A stretch of DNA of 6,102 nt from an uncultured Opitutia bacterium (GCA_937899295.1 CALBPO010000190.1:1-6102); one strand, 5' to 3'; shown: positions 1 through 5,823, counted from the first letter of the stretch. The notes: generated by a model not told the origin, from the letters alone. Translations and numbers: made by a program.

Positions 1-150
1 CCACTCCTCTTTCTCAATTAGCTCCTTAATACTCGCCCCAACCCACTCAGGCAGGAAGTCGGCACTCGCCCATTTCTTAAGATTAATGGCCGTGCTCTGA
101 AGAAGAGCGCCAGCGGCCTCGGCTGATTCGATTTTTTCGATAAGACTCAT
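1..150 (-). CDS. Phospho-sugar mutase (phosphoglucomutase/phosphomannomutase-like), N-terminal fragment
   Basis: An open frame of 50 codons begins with ATG at 150 (read on the minus strand) and runs off the left edge without a stop. The peptide begins MSLIEKIESAEAAGALLQST and contains FLPEWVGASIKELIEKEEW at about residues 32-50. This helical lead-in, with a W..A.FLPEW..ASI.EL pattern, resembles my memory of the N-terminus of PVC phospho-sugar mutases of the phosphohexomutase superfamily, just ahead of the substrate-binding region. The catalytic phosphoserine loop is outside the window, so the family call rests on this short stretch plus context. Such enzymes interconvert hexose-6-phosphate and hexose-1-phosphate. 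The gene follows the UDP-sugar pyrophosphorylase gene after 58 bp on the same strand, which suits cotranscription and a shared nucleotide-sugar pathway. There is no purine-rich Shine-Dalgarno sequence; the bases before the ATG are TTTAATTCCTCTT. I am confident that it is coding and only moderately sure of the family. Confidence 0.6.
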   Translation of the reverse strand, partial: MSLIEKIESAEAAGALLQSTAINLKKWASADFLPEWVGASIKELIEKEEW

Positions 151-208
151 AAGAGGAATTAAAAAATTATGAAGGAATTTAAGAAGATGGCGAAGCCAAT
201 AGGAATTC

Positions 209-1639
209 TCATTGGATCACTGCACCGTCTTTGATTTCGGTTTTCGGGTCGAGTGTCGCCCATTGAGAGACAAAGTCAGCCTCATCAGCAGCGAAGCGTG
301 GGCTAATTTCAAACTTGATCGCCGGTAGTCCAGAACCATCTGTCTCGATACTCTCACCTGCAGCCTTGAGCCAGCGGGCAAACATTCGCAACTGGTCTTC
401 CTTGGAGCTCTGGGGTGAATCGACGCCCTCGGCATTTTTCACGGGGCTGAAATCGTCAGCACGTGCTGCTTCGATAATGACTGGGTTCTTGGCTAGAGGT
501 AGCGCGTCGAATACAAACATCTCAAACTTCACTCCATTGGGCGAGTCCGGTTGGACCATTTCGCCAGCAGCGTTGACATGCGGGATCTTCTTATCCGCCC
601 GGTGAAAGGGTAGCTTCGAGCCCTCGCCAGAGCCACCTGCACGGGCGATGAAGTCACGGTCGAAGATATGGATCGCGACGCTACCGCCGTTAAAACGAAT
701 GCCTCCGTCGACTTTGGTTTCTTCCTGCATCTCTTTTGGCATGTCGCTGTATTCAACAACGAGCGCGCTACCATTTTGTATGCAAAAGTGGCCGACCTTT
801 TCGAGGGCGTAGGCCTTGGGCACCATTTTACTAGAAAGCTCTGACTGGCCGATTACGTGGAAACCAATAAATGCGGGATCAATACACTGCACGATCGGGT
901 TATCGACCTGAAAGTAGCAGACGATATCGATCCCTTGCGCTTTCATTGTATCGACAGCACCACTGCGCACAAGTGCACGAAGAGATCCGCCGTGCCCATC
1001 GGGCGTCATGGCAATTTTACCTTTTTCAGCAAGAAGAATCTTGCCCTCATAATCGACGGCAGGGACGAGACCTTGCACGATGAAATGGACGGATTCACGA
1101 GAAAGTCCAAAAAAATCAGCCGCTTCGAATGCAGCCACTGTGGCGTCGTTGTTGATCTCACTGGTCAGAATATACCATGGGATCGTCACGTCAAAACGTT
1201 CGCCAGAGCGGGCAATCTTTTCAGCGAACACTTGAAAGAGTGTCTTTTCAGTGACAGGGGTCACAGGGTAAGTGCCCTTGGGGCCGTCGTAACCGAGGCG
1301 CGTACCTTGACCACCTGCCACGGTAAAGGCTGCCACACGACCAGCCCGCAAGGCAGCTGAGCCCGCATCCAAAGCAGCGCCCCATTGGACGGAGTCTCCA
1401 CCGTTAGTCGCGAGTGCTTGGTAGGGGGCGGGTTCAAGTCCATCCAAATTCAACGCGTTATGTTGCGAGCCTTTAACATGCTCCTCGACCAATTCTTTGA
1501 CCTCGGCGAGATCAACGGTCTCGGCTTGAGCGACGAGCTCTGCTTGCATCGCCGCATCCAGTTCGTCGAAAAATTGAAAGACTTGGCCTTGCCCTGCCCG
1601 ATTAAAGGAATCGATAAGTATATCTAAGGAATTTGACAT
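209..1639 (-). CDS. UDPGP-family UDP-sugar pyrophosphorylase (UAP1-like uridylyltransferase)
   Basis: This is a 476-residue protein starting MSNSLDILIDSF. It should join UTP with a sugar-1-phosphate (GlcNAc-1-P or Glc-1-P) to give a UDP-sugar and pyrophosphate in the cytoplasm. Visible UDPGP/UAP1 motifs, in order: the nucleotide-binding loop GGQGTRLG at about 109-116 followed by PKG at 120-122; PDGHGG at 213-218 (PDGNGG in eukaryotic UAP1); QVDNP at about 244-248; FNGGSVAIHIFD at about 316-327; KFEMFVFDALP at about 371-381; and DDFSPVKNAEG at about 395-405, matching the UAP1 'EEFSPLKNA' block. The length fits the family. The frame is open to an ATG at 1750, but the extra 37 residues do not look like family sequence, so I chose the ATG at 1639; an ATG at 1663 (MESSISIL) is the alternative. 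The gene lies 180 bp downstream of ftsB and 58 bp upstream of a mutase gene. The sugar cannot be fixed from sequence: UAP1-like features favour GlcNAc, while many bacterial members are annotated as glucose-1-phosphate uridylyltransferases. Confidence 0.88.
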   Translation of the reverse strand: MSNSLDILIDSFNRAGQGQVFQFFDELDAAMQAELVAQAETVDLAEVKELVEEHVKGSQHNALNLDGLEPAPYQALATNGGDSVQWGAALDAGSAALRAGRVAAFTVAGGQGTRLGYDGPKGTYPVTPVTEKTLFQVFAEKIARSGERFDVTIPWYILTSEINNDATVAAFEAADFFGLSRESVHFIVQGLVPAVDYEGKILLAEKGKIAMTPDGHGGSLRALVRSGAVDTMKAQGIDIVCYFQVDNPIVQCIDPAFIGFHVIGQSELSSKMVPKAYALEKVGHFCIQNGSALVVEYSDMPKEMQEETKVDGGIRFNGGSVAIHIFDRDFIARAGGSGEGSKLPFHRADKKIPHVNAAGEMVQPDSPNGVKFEMFVFDALPLAKNPVIIEAARADDFSPVKNAEGVDSPQSSKEDQLRMFARWLKAAGESIETDGSGLPAIKFEISPRFAADEADFVSQWATLDPKTEIKDGAVIQ

Positions 1640-1819
1640 CAAAATGGAAATAGAAGACTCCATACTAAAATGCAAACACGGAACGCAGGAGACGAATAAA
1701 TCAGATATAATCAATCGCATGTTGGCTGCTTTAATAGCCCTATAAATCACCCATGAAATCGGCCACTAATTTGTGTTAAATAGAAGTTGAATTTCGCGAA
1801 TTCCCCGAGGCTAGGCAAA
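1640..1819. other. Intergenic region between ftsB and the UDPGP gene
   Basis: These 180 bp separate two minus-strand genes. The UDPGP frame stays open through 111 of them (to the ATG at 1750), but the translation there is Cys- and Ile-rich and unlike the rest of the protein. I found no convincing -35/-10 pair for the UDPGP gene and no stem followed by a U run after the ftsB stop, so I cannot say whether the two genes are cotranscribed. There is a weak inverted repeat, GGCT/AGCC, around 1723-1740, and an AT-rich one at 1789-1803, listed separately. Confidence 0.5.
1789..1803. repeat. Short inverted repeat GAATT-TCGCG-AATTC
   Basis: GAATTTCGCGAATTC has perfect 5-base arms around a 5-base centre, and TTCGCGAA at 1793-1800 is itself an 8-bp palindrome. 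It lies 16 bp past the ftsB stop on the minus strand. It has no following U run, so it is not a normal intrinsic terminator. It could be a protein-binding site or chance. Confidence 0.3.
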
Positions 1820-2125
1820 CTACGGTTCGTCTGAAAAACGGAACAATAATTCGTCGGGACGTGCGTAGCCAAGACGCTCACGGACAACGCGCTCGAGAAA
1901 TTCAGGATCGTCGATCAGTCGCGCCATGTAGGCTTCCTTTTGAGCAAACTCTTTTCTAGCTTGTATGAGTTTGGCCTCAATTCTATTTTCGCGAGCTTTG
2001 AAGTTCTGATACTCTCGATGCGTCTTCAAAACGAGACCGCCAAAAAATATCACCAAGACGCACAACATGCCCATCAACATGAGCACCAATGCACGTTCCT
2101 TTCGCTGGGCGTTATTTTTTGACAT
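1820..2125 (-). CDS. ftsB: FtsB/DivIC-family septum formation initiator protein
   Basis: This 101-residue bitopic membrane protein has the classic FtsB/DivIC layout. A short basic cytoplasmic N-terminus (SKNNAQRKER) is followed by one hydrophobic segment at about 12-33 and a charged, heptad-like coiled-coil stretch at about 35-68. The C-terminal block DDPEFLERVVRERLGYARP (about 72-90) corresponds to the family pattern DPEYIEKLAREELGLVKPGE. Family members form the FtsQ-FtsB-FtsL (DivIB-DivIC-FtsL) complex, which activates septal peptidoglycan synthesis by FtsWI at the division site. FtsB and DivIC cannot be told apart here, so the symbol is a family-level label. The ATG at 2125 is the only start that keeps the basic residues ahead of the membrane segment. 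No Shine-Dalgarno sequence precedes it; the immediate upstream text is TTTATATTTTCTG. It is divergent from the VanZ-family gene across 97 bp and lies upstream of the nucleotide-sugar genes. Confidence 0.85.
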   Translation of the reverse strand: MSKNNAQRKERALVLMLMGMLCVLVIFFGGLVLKTHREYQNFKARENRIEAKLIQARKEFAQKEAYMARLIDDPEFLERVVRERLGYARPDELLFRFSDEP

Positions 2126-2222
2126 CAGAAAATATAAAGAAGGTTACTTTTCCTCTCTTGGAAAGGGAATTTTGTATTAAGCTATTTATCTCGATTACTT
2201 CAAACTGAACGAAATACCTGTA
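2126..2222. promoter_or_regulatory. Divergent intergenic region, putative promoters for ftsB and the VanZ-family gene
   Basis: This is a 97-bp AT-rich spacer between head-to-head genes, so it should hold at least one promoter in each direction. For ftsB (minus strand) the best candidate is TTGAAG, 18 bp, then TAATAC, in the half nearer the VanZ gene. For the VanZ gene (plus) a poor candidate is TTGGAA (2158-2163), 19 bp, then TATTTA (2183-2188). Neither matches consensus well. The region's regulatory role is inferred from gene orientation more than from the boxes. Confidence 0.35.
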
Positions 2223-2669
2223 ATGCCCCGCCCCCAGATACATAATAATCGGGCTTATTTCTGGCCAGTCTTGCTGGTCATTGTGATTTTTGTAACATCA
2301 AGCTCGCAGTATTTGGCTACGCCCGATCTCGGCCTTCAATTTTCAGGAGACAAGATCGCCCACTTCCTTATTTTCGGACTGGTCGCCACCTCAATCCTAC
2401 GTACGCCGAAATTTAAAGATTTGAGTCTGCGGAGTATGCTAATCGCTGCCTTGATCACGTCCGGCTATGGCGCCTGCGATGAGTTTAACCAATCGCTGAC
2501 ACCTACCCGTAGTGTCGAATTCGCTGACTGGCTGGCCGACACATTCGGTGCTTTTGCCGCGGTGACTCTCTATGCAAAATGGAACTGGTATAGACGTTTA
2601 CTCGAATGGCACTGCCTAATTAAGCGTAGAGGCGCACCAGAACCCAGCGGCGACCTTCTTCACAAGTGA
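2223..2669 (+). CDS. VanZ-family small integral membrane protein
   Basis: This 148-residue protein has hydrophobic segments at about 13-31, 45-60, 70-86 and 104-118, giving roughly four membrane spans. The VanZ-like signature is clear: DKIAHFLIFG at 43-52, YGACDEFNQSLTPTRSVEFAD at about 82-102 (the family D-E-x-x-Q ... P-x-R ... D pattern) and a second Asp at 106 followed by G109. The family is named for VanZ of a glycopeptide-resistance cluster, but most members are single chromosomal genes of unknown function. Nothing nearby (no VanA, VanH, VanX or VanRS) suggests a resistance role. The tail after residue 120 is basic and probably cytoplasmic. The ATG at 2223 has no Shine-Dalgarno sequence (GAAATACCTGTA precedes it). 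The gene is divergent from ftsB, and its stop lies 3 bp from the stop of the convergent lipoprotein gene, leaving no room for a terminator between them. Confidence 0.85.
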   Translation: MPRPQIHNNRAYFWPVLLVIVIFVTSSSQYLATPDLGLQFSGDKIAHFLIFGLVATSILRTPKFKDLSLRSMLIAALITSGYGACDEFNQSLTPTRSVEFADWLADTFGAFAAVTLYAKWNWYRRLLEWHCLIKRRGAPEPSGDLLHK

Positions 2670-2672
2670 AGC

Positions 2673-3608
2673 CTACGGTGCTACAGGCATCTCGGGCGCA
2701 CCAATTCCCTCCCCCATACTTTGCATCATCAACAATCCGATTGGCATCATAGCACCTTGAAGAGCTTGGTCGAATTGCTCTTGAGTCTCGGCGGTGTTGA
2801 GCTGTGTTAGGATGCCGTCTAGCATGGTAATCATGCCCATAATTTGCGGTTTGTTTTTTGCCATTTCTTCGGAAGAGATCGCTTCCAGTTGCTTTTTGGC
2901 ATCGCCAATTTCCGTGCTCCAATTAGTCGCCATTTCAGCTGGAACCCAACGGTTTTCTACTTTAGTAAAATCTTCTGCCTCCACATCGCCATTAGCAAAA
3001 GTTATTTCGAGGACGGCGGTCGTATCTGTGCTTTCAACAGTTTTCAAGCTGTCAAATTCTAAAACGTTAAAAGGATTTTCTTCGTTGGAGAGGGCAGCTA
3101 GATCATTCGAATACTTAAATAGTGCCGGAAGAGTTTGTTCGGAAAATCCTTGCCCCTCGAAAGCCTTTAAGCCTGCGGAGCTAGAGATCGAACTGGTGAC
3201 AATAGTCTGGATGAAGCCGATAATGGATGGCCAGGCGGCCTCTATTTCAGCAATCTGCTCAGCGGCTAGTTCGCCACCTAACTTTGTATTAAGAATAAAT
3301 AACTTTTGCTTGTCGGCGACCTCAGCGAAACGGCTGACGAGACCGAAGCTCTTATCGTAGATTTCGGGATCGACTTTCGATCCCGAAAGTTGGGCTATGG
3401 CGTTAATATCGGTTTGATAACTAGTAGGCATTGCGTGCCAGAGGATGCCGCAGTTGCCTGCGATCACTTCGTCGGCAATTGTCTGCATCGCAGCGGAGGG
3501 CTCATCAGGTATGGTGACTTCAGTGGAACTTATACCAGCGCCACAAGCGGTGAAGAAGACCGCTAACATTGCAGCAGATGGGAAAAAGGTTTTGTGGGTA
3601 ATAAACAT
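2673..3608 (-). CDS. Predicted lipoprotein of unknown function
   Basis: This 311-residue protein begins with a compact lipoprotein signal: MFITHK, a hydrophobic stretch, and FFTAC with the likely lipidated Cys at residue 22. The -3 Phe is not ideal for signal peptidase II. The frame is open further upstream (ATG at 3656, ATG at 3833), but those starts would bury the signal or read back across the cysK terminator and stop, so I chose 3608. The mature part is acidic and helical, with a W..MPTSYQ.D pattern at about 57-67, DPEIYDKSFG at about 80-89, a hydrophobic helix near 126-143 and KVENRWVPAEMATNW at about 216-230, the last probably ending a beta-rich module. I recall similar W..LP.SYQ.D proteins in planctomycetes and verrucomicrobia, all uncharacterised; this is memory, not a search. 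The last 26 residues are rich in Met, Gly and Pro (six Met). The gene is downstream of cysK but beyond a strong terminator, so it probably has its own promoter. Confidence 0.75.
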   Translation of the reverse strand: MFITHKTFFPSAAMLAVFFTACGAGISSTEVTIPDEPSAAMQTIADEVIAGNCGILWHAMPTSYQTDINAIAQLSGSKVDPEIYDKSFGLVSRFAEVADKQKLFILNTKLGGELAAEQIAEIEAAWPSIIGFIQTIVTSSISSSAGLKAFEGQGFSEQTLPALFKYSNDLAALSNEENPFNVLEFDSLKTVESTDTTAVLEITFANGDVEAEDFTKVENRWVPAEMATNWSTEIGDAKKQLEAISSEEMAKNKPQIMGMITMLDGILTQLNTAETQEQFDQALQGAMMPIGLLMMQSMGEGIGAPEMPVAP

Positions 3609-3670
3609 TAGTCGACTTAGTTTTGCTTCGATTTTAAGCAGCAGAGTAAGTCGCATGGAGCACTTTGGTA

Positions 3671-3708
3671 AACATAAAAAGCCTCGAACCTGTATTGGCT
3701 CGAGGCTT
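3671..3708 (-). terminator. Rho-independent terminator of cysK
   Basis: AAGCCTCGA (3679-3687) and TCGAGGCTT (3700-3708) form a perfect 9-bp stem. Two further C-G pairs inside an A-C mismatch leave a 6-base loop. Read on the minus strand, the stem is followed by TTTTTATGTT, a good U tract. It lies 43 bp past the cysK stop. The plus-strand flank has no U run, so it works in one direction only and separates cysK from the lipoprotein gene. Confidence 0.88.
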
Positions 3709-3751
3709 CTGTAAAATATCGCAGTAGCACGATTTGTCGCGCGAAGACTGC

Positions 3752-4711
3752 TTAAGAGGCAGTCGCAGTCGCCATTTCCTCGCGGGCTTTTTCGGCCAGC
3801 GGCGTAGAGAGGTAGCGTTCGCCGAAGCTGCAAGCGATCGTAACGATTGTCTTGCCTTTCATTTCGGGTCGCTTGGCTAGCTGCATGGCTGCCCAGACGT
3901 TCGCGCCGGTAGAAATACCCCCAAGGATACCGTCCTTTTCAGCGAGTGATTGCGCAGTCGAAAAGGCGTCTTCATTGGAGACTTTAATAATGTCGTCAAT
4001 CACATCCGTGTGGCAGTTTTTAGGGATAAAGCCTGCACCTATGCCCTGGATTTTGTGTGGGCCTGGTGCGCCGCCCGAGATGACGGGACTCGCCTCTGGC
4101 TCCACTGCCACAGTGTAAAGTTCTTTGCGAGATTTAATCACTTCGGAGACGCCTGTTATAGTGCCACCAGTGCCTACTCCAGATACGAATGCATCGATAT
4201 TGCCATCGGTCGCTGCCCAAATTTCTTCGGCAGTGGTCTGGCGGTGAACTTCAGGATTGGCCGGATTTTCAAACTGCTGCGGCATGAAGGCTTTGCCGCC
4301 ATATTCTTCAACCAGTTCGCCCGCGCGAGCGATTGCACCGGGCATTCCCTTAGGTGCAGGGGTAAGAACAATCTCGGCACCGAGCATACGCAGGAGCACG
4401 CGACGCTCAACCGACATGCTTTCCGGCATAGTCAGAATCAATTTGTAGCCCTTAGCCGCACAAACGAAGGCCAGCGCAATGCCAGTATTACCCGAGGTGG
4501 GCTCAATGATAATGCTGCCTTCGCCAATCTTACCATCACGCTCAGCGGCCTCAATCATGGCCTTACCGATACGGTCTTTGACGCTAGAAAGGGGATTAAA
4601 AAATTCACATTTGACAAAGATATCAGCATTCAAGCCGGCAGTCGTGTTATTGATTTTAACGAGTGGGGTGTTACCCACGGTGTCAGTGATGGATTCGAAT
4701 TTTTTGCTCAT
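3752..4711 (-). CDS. cysK: Cysteine synthase A (O-acetylserine sulfhydrylase)
   Basis: This 319-residue PLP enzyme makes L-cysteine from O-acetylserine and sulfide, the last step of assimilatory cysteine synthesis in the cytoplasm. Motifs in order: GNTPLVKI at 13-20; [11 protein letters not shown] at 39-49, with the Schiff-base lysine K45; the substrate loop EPTSGNTG at 70-77; [10 protein letters not shown] at 95-104; QFENPANP at 146-153; the PLP phosphate loop GVGTGGT at 178-184; [14 protein letters not shown] at 217-230; GISTGAN at 265-271; and SFGERYLST at 295-303. The SFGERYLST form recalls plant O-acetylserine lyases rather than the enterobacterial PDSGERYLST. The length is normal for the family. 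It is a single gene with its own candidate promoter and a strong terminator. No cysE or sulfate-reduction gene is visible nearby. The ATG at 4711 has no Shine-Dalgarno sequence (CCAATCTAACAT precedes it). Confidence 0.96.
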   Translation of the reverse strand: MSKKFESITDTVGNTPLVKINNTTAGLNADIFVKCEFFNPLSSVKDRIGKAMIEAAERDGKIGEGSIIIEPTSGNTGIALAFVCAAKGYKLILTMPESMSVERRVLLRMLGAEIVLTPAPKGMPGAIARAGELVEEYGGKAFMPQQFENPANPEVHRQTTAEEIWAATDGNIDAFVSGVGTGGTITGVSEVIKSRKELYTVAVEPEASPVISGGAPGPHKIQGIGAGFIPKNCHTDVIDDIIKVSNEDAFSTAQSLAEKDGILGGISTGANVWAAMQLAKRPEMKGKTIVTIACSFGERYLSTPLAEKAREEMATATAS

Positions 4712-4723
4712 ATGTTAGATTGG

Positions 4724-4753
4724 TTTATAGTAAATAGAAGATCACAAGCACAA
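4724..4753 (-). promoter_or_regulatory. Candidate cysK promoter
   Basis: On the minus strand, TTGTGC (4753-4748) and TATAAA (4729-4724) are separated by 18 bp. The -10 box matches the sigma-70 consensus at five of six positions, the -35 box at three. Transcription would begin near 4717, only about 6 nt before the ATG at 4711, so the mRNA would be nearly leaderless. Confidence 0.45.
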
Positions 4754-4781
4754 CTTTTTTTCAAGTCGAGGCAAGCATTCA

Positions 4782-4808
4782 TAAAAAAACACTGAAACTC
4801 AGTGTTTT
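4782..4808 (-). terminator. Rho-independent terminator of infA
   Basis: AAAACACTGA (4786-4795) and TCAGTGTTTT (4799-4808) form a perfect 10-bp stem with a 3-base loop. On the minus strand the stem runs into seven consecutive T, an ideal U tract although the stem is AT-rich. It lies 47 bp past the infA stop and upstream of the cysK promoter, so it isolates the two genes. Confidence 0.85.
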
Positions 4809-4825
4809 GAAGAATGGGAAGGCGC

Positions 4826-4850
4826 GCTTCAATGAAGCCGCTATCAGCGG
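4826..4850. repeat. Two adjacent small hairpins in the infA 3' region
   Basis: GCTTC-AAT-GAAGC (4826-4838) and CCGCT-ATC-AGCGG (4838-4850) are perfect 5-bp stems with 3-base loops that share one base. They lie between the infA stop and its terminator. They could stabilise the 3' end of the mRNA or be chance; the two cannot form fully at once because of the shared base. Confidence 0.4.
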
Positions 4851-4855
4851 ATCAT

Positions 4856-5137
4856 CTACCGACGACGTGGACCGTAACTGCGCTTAGGTGCGTTGCGTTG
4901 CACGTGGGCATTGCGCAAGCGGTAAACAATGCGTGCCTTATCAAGATCATAGGGGCTCATCTCCATCTTTACGGTGTCGCCCGTAGTGATCTTAATGAAG
5001 TGCTTACGAAGCTTGCCCGAGATGTGAGCGAGCACTTGGTGCCCATTAGCCAATTCGACCCGGAACATAGTGCCCGGGAGGACGGCTACGATCTTGCCTT
5101 CGACTTCAACGTATTCTTCGCTTTGTGCTTTTGCCAT
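4856..5137 (-). CDS. infA: Translation initiation factor IF-1
   Basis: This 93-residue protein has the single S1-type OB fold of IF-1, which binds the ribosomal A site on the 30S subunit and works with IF-2 and IF-3 in initiation. Recognisable family blocks are [20 protein letters not shown] (13-32), [16 protein letters not shown] (35-50), [21 protein letters not shown] (53-73). The usual IF-1 ends at about 72-75 residues. Here an 18-residue tail follows (76-93) with six Arg/Lys, ending in RRR. The ATG at 5137 gives the standard N-terminus, [16 protein letters not shown]. No Shine-Dalgarno sequence is present; TAATCACCT stands before the ATG. It is single-gene, closed by its own terminator, and divergent from tadA across 161 bp. 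In many bacteria infA sits in a ribosomal protein cluster; here it does not. Confidence 0.95.
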   Translation of the reverse strand: MAKAQSEEYVEVEGKIVAVLPGTMFRVELANGHQVLAHISGKLRKHFIKITTGDTVKMEMSPYDLDKARIVYRLRNAHVQRNAPKRSYGPRRR

Positions 5138-5298
5138 AGGTGATTAGAAAAGCGGAGAGACAATCGCTCTAGCCCTGAAAGTCAAGTATGGTCTCGCTGC
5201 GCAAGTCATGCGTATCCAAGAAAGCAGAAAGGTAAAAAATTAGGCTTCTGATTTCTACCCTTTCCACTTTCCCACTTTACCACTTTCATGTCCTCCAA
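5138..5298. other. Divergent infA-tadA intergenic region
   Basis: These 161 bp must hold the promoters of both genes. For infA (minus) there is a good -35, TTGACT, near 5185, but no acceptable -10 at 16-18 bp. For tadA (plus) I see no clear boxes. The 50 bases before tadA are strongly pyrimidine-rich and contain the CCACTTT repeats listed separately. No tRNA or other structured RNA is recognisable. Confidence 0.4.
5264..5287 (+). repeat. Tandem CCACTTTn repeat, three copies of 8 bp
   Basis: CCACTTT occurs at 5264-5270, 5272-5278 and 5280-5286, each followed by one variable base (C, A, C). A degenerate CCCTTT lies just before it. The array ends directly at the upstream ATG at 5288, so it would lie in the tadA 5' leader or promoter. 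Confidence 0.8.
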
Positions 5299-5307
5299 AT
5301 GTCCTCC
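5288..5307 (+). repeat. Direct repeat ATGTCCTCC spanning the tadA start
   Basis: ATGTCCTCC occurs at 5288-5296 and again at 5299-5307, an 11-bp period with AA between. The second copy supplies the tadA start codon in frame. The first ATG is in another frame and opens a 16-codon reading frame ending in TGA at 5336-5338. Confidence 0.85.
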
Positions 5308-5823
5308 CTTTTCGAAAAAAAATACCCGTCCGCACTGAATCGGGACGCCGAATACTACATGATGCTTGCCTACAACGAGGCAATTGAAGCGTGGAATGAG
5401 GACGAAGTGCCGATTGGTGCTGTCATTGAACACAAAGGACGCGTCATTGCAGCCGCACACAATCAGTCGCGCTCGGCGGGCGACCCGACGGCTCACGCCG
5501 AAATTTTAGCCATATCGCAGGCTGCTAACGCCCTAGGTGACTGGCGACTCAATGAATGCACCCTCTATGTGACCAAAGAGCCCTGCCCCATGTGCTCCGG
5601 TGCCCTCGTCATCGCCCGCATTGGAAAAGTCTATTACGGCCTACCCGACCCAAAGATGGGTTGCGTTGGCGGCGCTACAGATCTTGGTGCCCTCCCCGAA
5701 AGCAACCACAAGTTTGAATCTGTCGGCGGCATACTGGAAGAGCTGAACCACGAGATACTCAAAGCCTTTTTTGAGAAAAAGCGTCTACAAAAGAAAAGCT
5801 CATATCCTGAATCCACCATTTGA
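5299..5823 (+). CDS. tadA: tRNA-specific adenosine deaminase (TadA)
   Basis: This 174-residue protein of the cytidine/deoxycytidylate deaminase fold should convert A34 to inosine in the anticodon of tRNA-Arg(ACG), allowing wobble decoding. The zinc and catalytic motifs are intact: PTAHAEIL at 63-70, with the zinc ligand H66 and the proton-shuttling E68, and EPCPMCSGA at 94-102, with zinc ligands C96 and C99. DEVPIGAVI (35-43), LYVTKEPC and RIGKVYYGLPDPKMG (107-121) are typical of TadA rather than guanine or cytosine deaminases. The C-terminal basic helix FFEKKRLQKK also fits. Length is normal. The ATG at 5299 was chosen because residues 15-30 (NRDAEYYMMLAYNEAI) align with the family N-terminus; ATGs at codons 21 and 22 are less likely. 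A run of eight A covers codons 6-8. It is divergent from infA and 66 bp upstream of the superoxide dismutase gene. Confidence 0.93.
   Translation: MSSLFEKKYPSALNRDAEYYMMLAYNEAIEAWNEDEVPIGAVIEHKGRVIAAAHNQSRSAGDPTAHAEILAISQAANALGDWRLNECTLYVTKEPCPMCSGALVIARIGKVYYGLPDPKMGCVGGATDLGALPESNHKFESVGGILEELNHEILKAFFEKKRLQKKSSYPESTI

Noticed and set aside
857..1360. 167-codon plus-strand open frame opposite the UDPGP gene
   Set aside because: It is rich in Cys, His and Thr with no family pattern and lies wholly antisense to the conserved UDPGP motifs.
1640..1750. A 37-residue N-terminal extension of the UDPGP protein (start at 1750)
   Set aside because: The added residues are Cys/Ile-rich, unlike the family, and the protein aligned by length begins at MSNSLDIL. 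An extension to 1663 remains possible but is not favoured.
2223..2669. Glycopeptide resistance function for the VanZ-family protein
   Set aside because: No other van gene is present. VanZ-like proteins are widespread with unknown roles, so the name reflects fold only.
3609..3833. Longer lipoprotein start at 3833 or 3656
   Set aside because: A start at 3833 would overlap the end of cysK and run through its terminator. Both would place dozens of residues ahead of the signal sequence, whereas 3608 gives a compact signal with Cys at 22.
3950..4795. 281-codon plus-strand open frame opposite cysK
   Set aside because: It is antisense to a gene with every cysteine synthase motif, its product has no recognisable domain, and it crosses the infA terminator. 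It is a codon-bias shadow.
5138..5298. Possible tRNA or small RNA in the infA-tadA spacer
   Set aside because: I found no cloverleaf, no GTTC-type T-arm and no terminator; only weak 4-bp stems are present.
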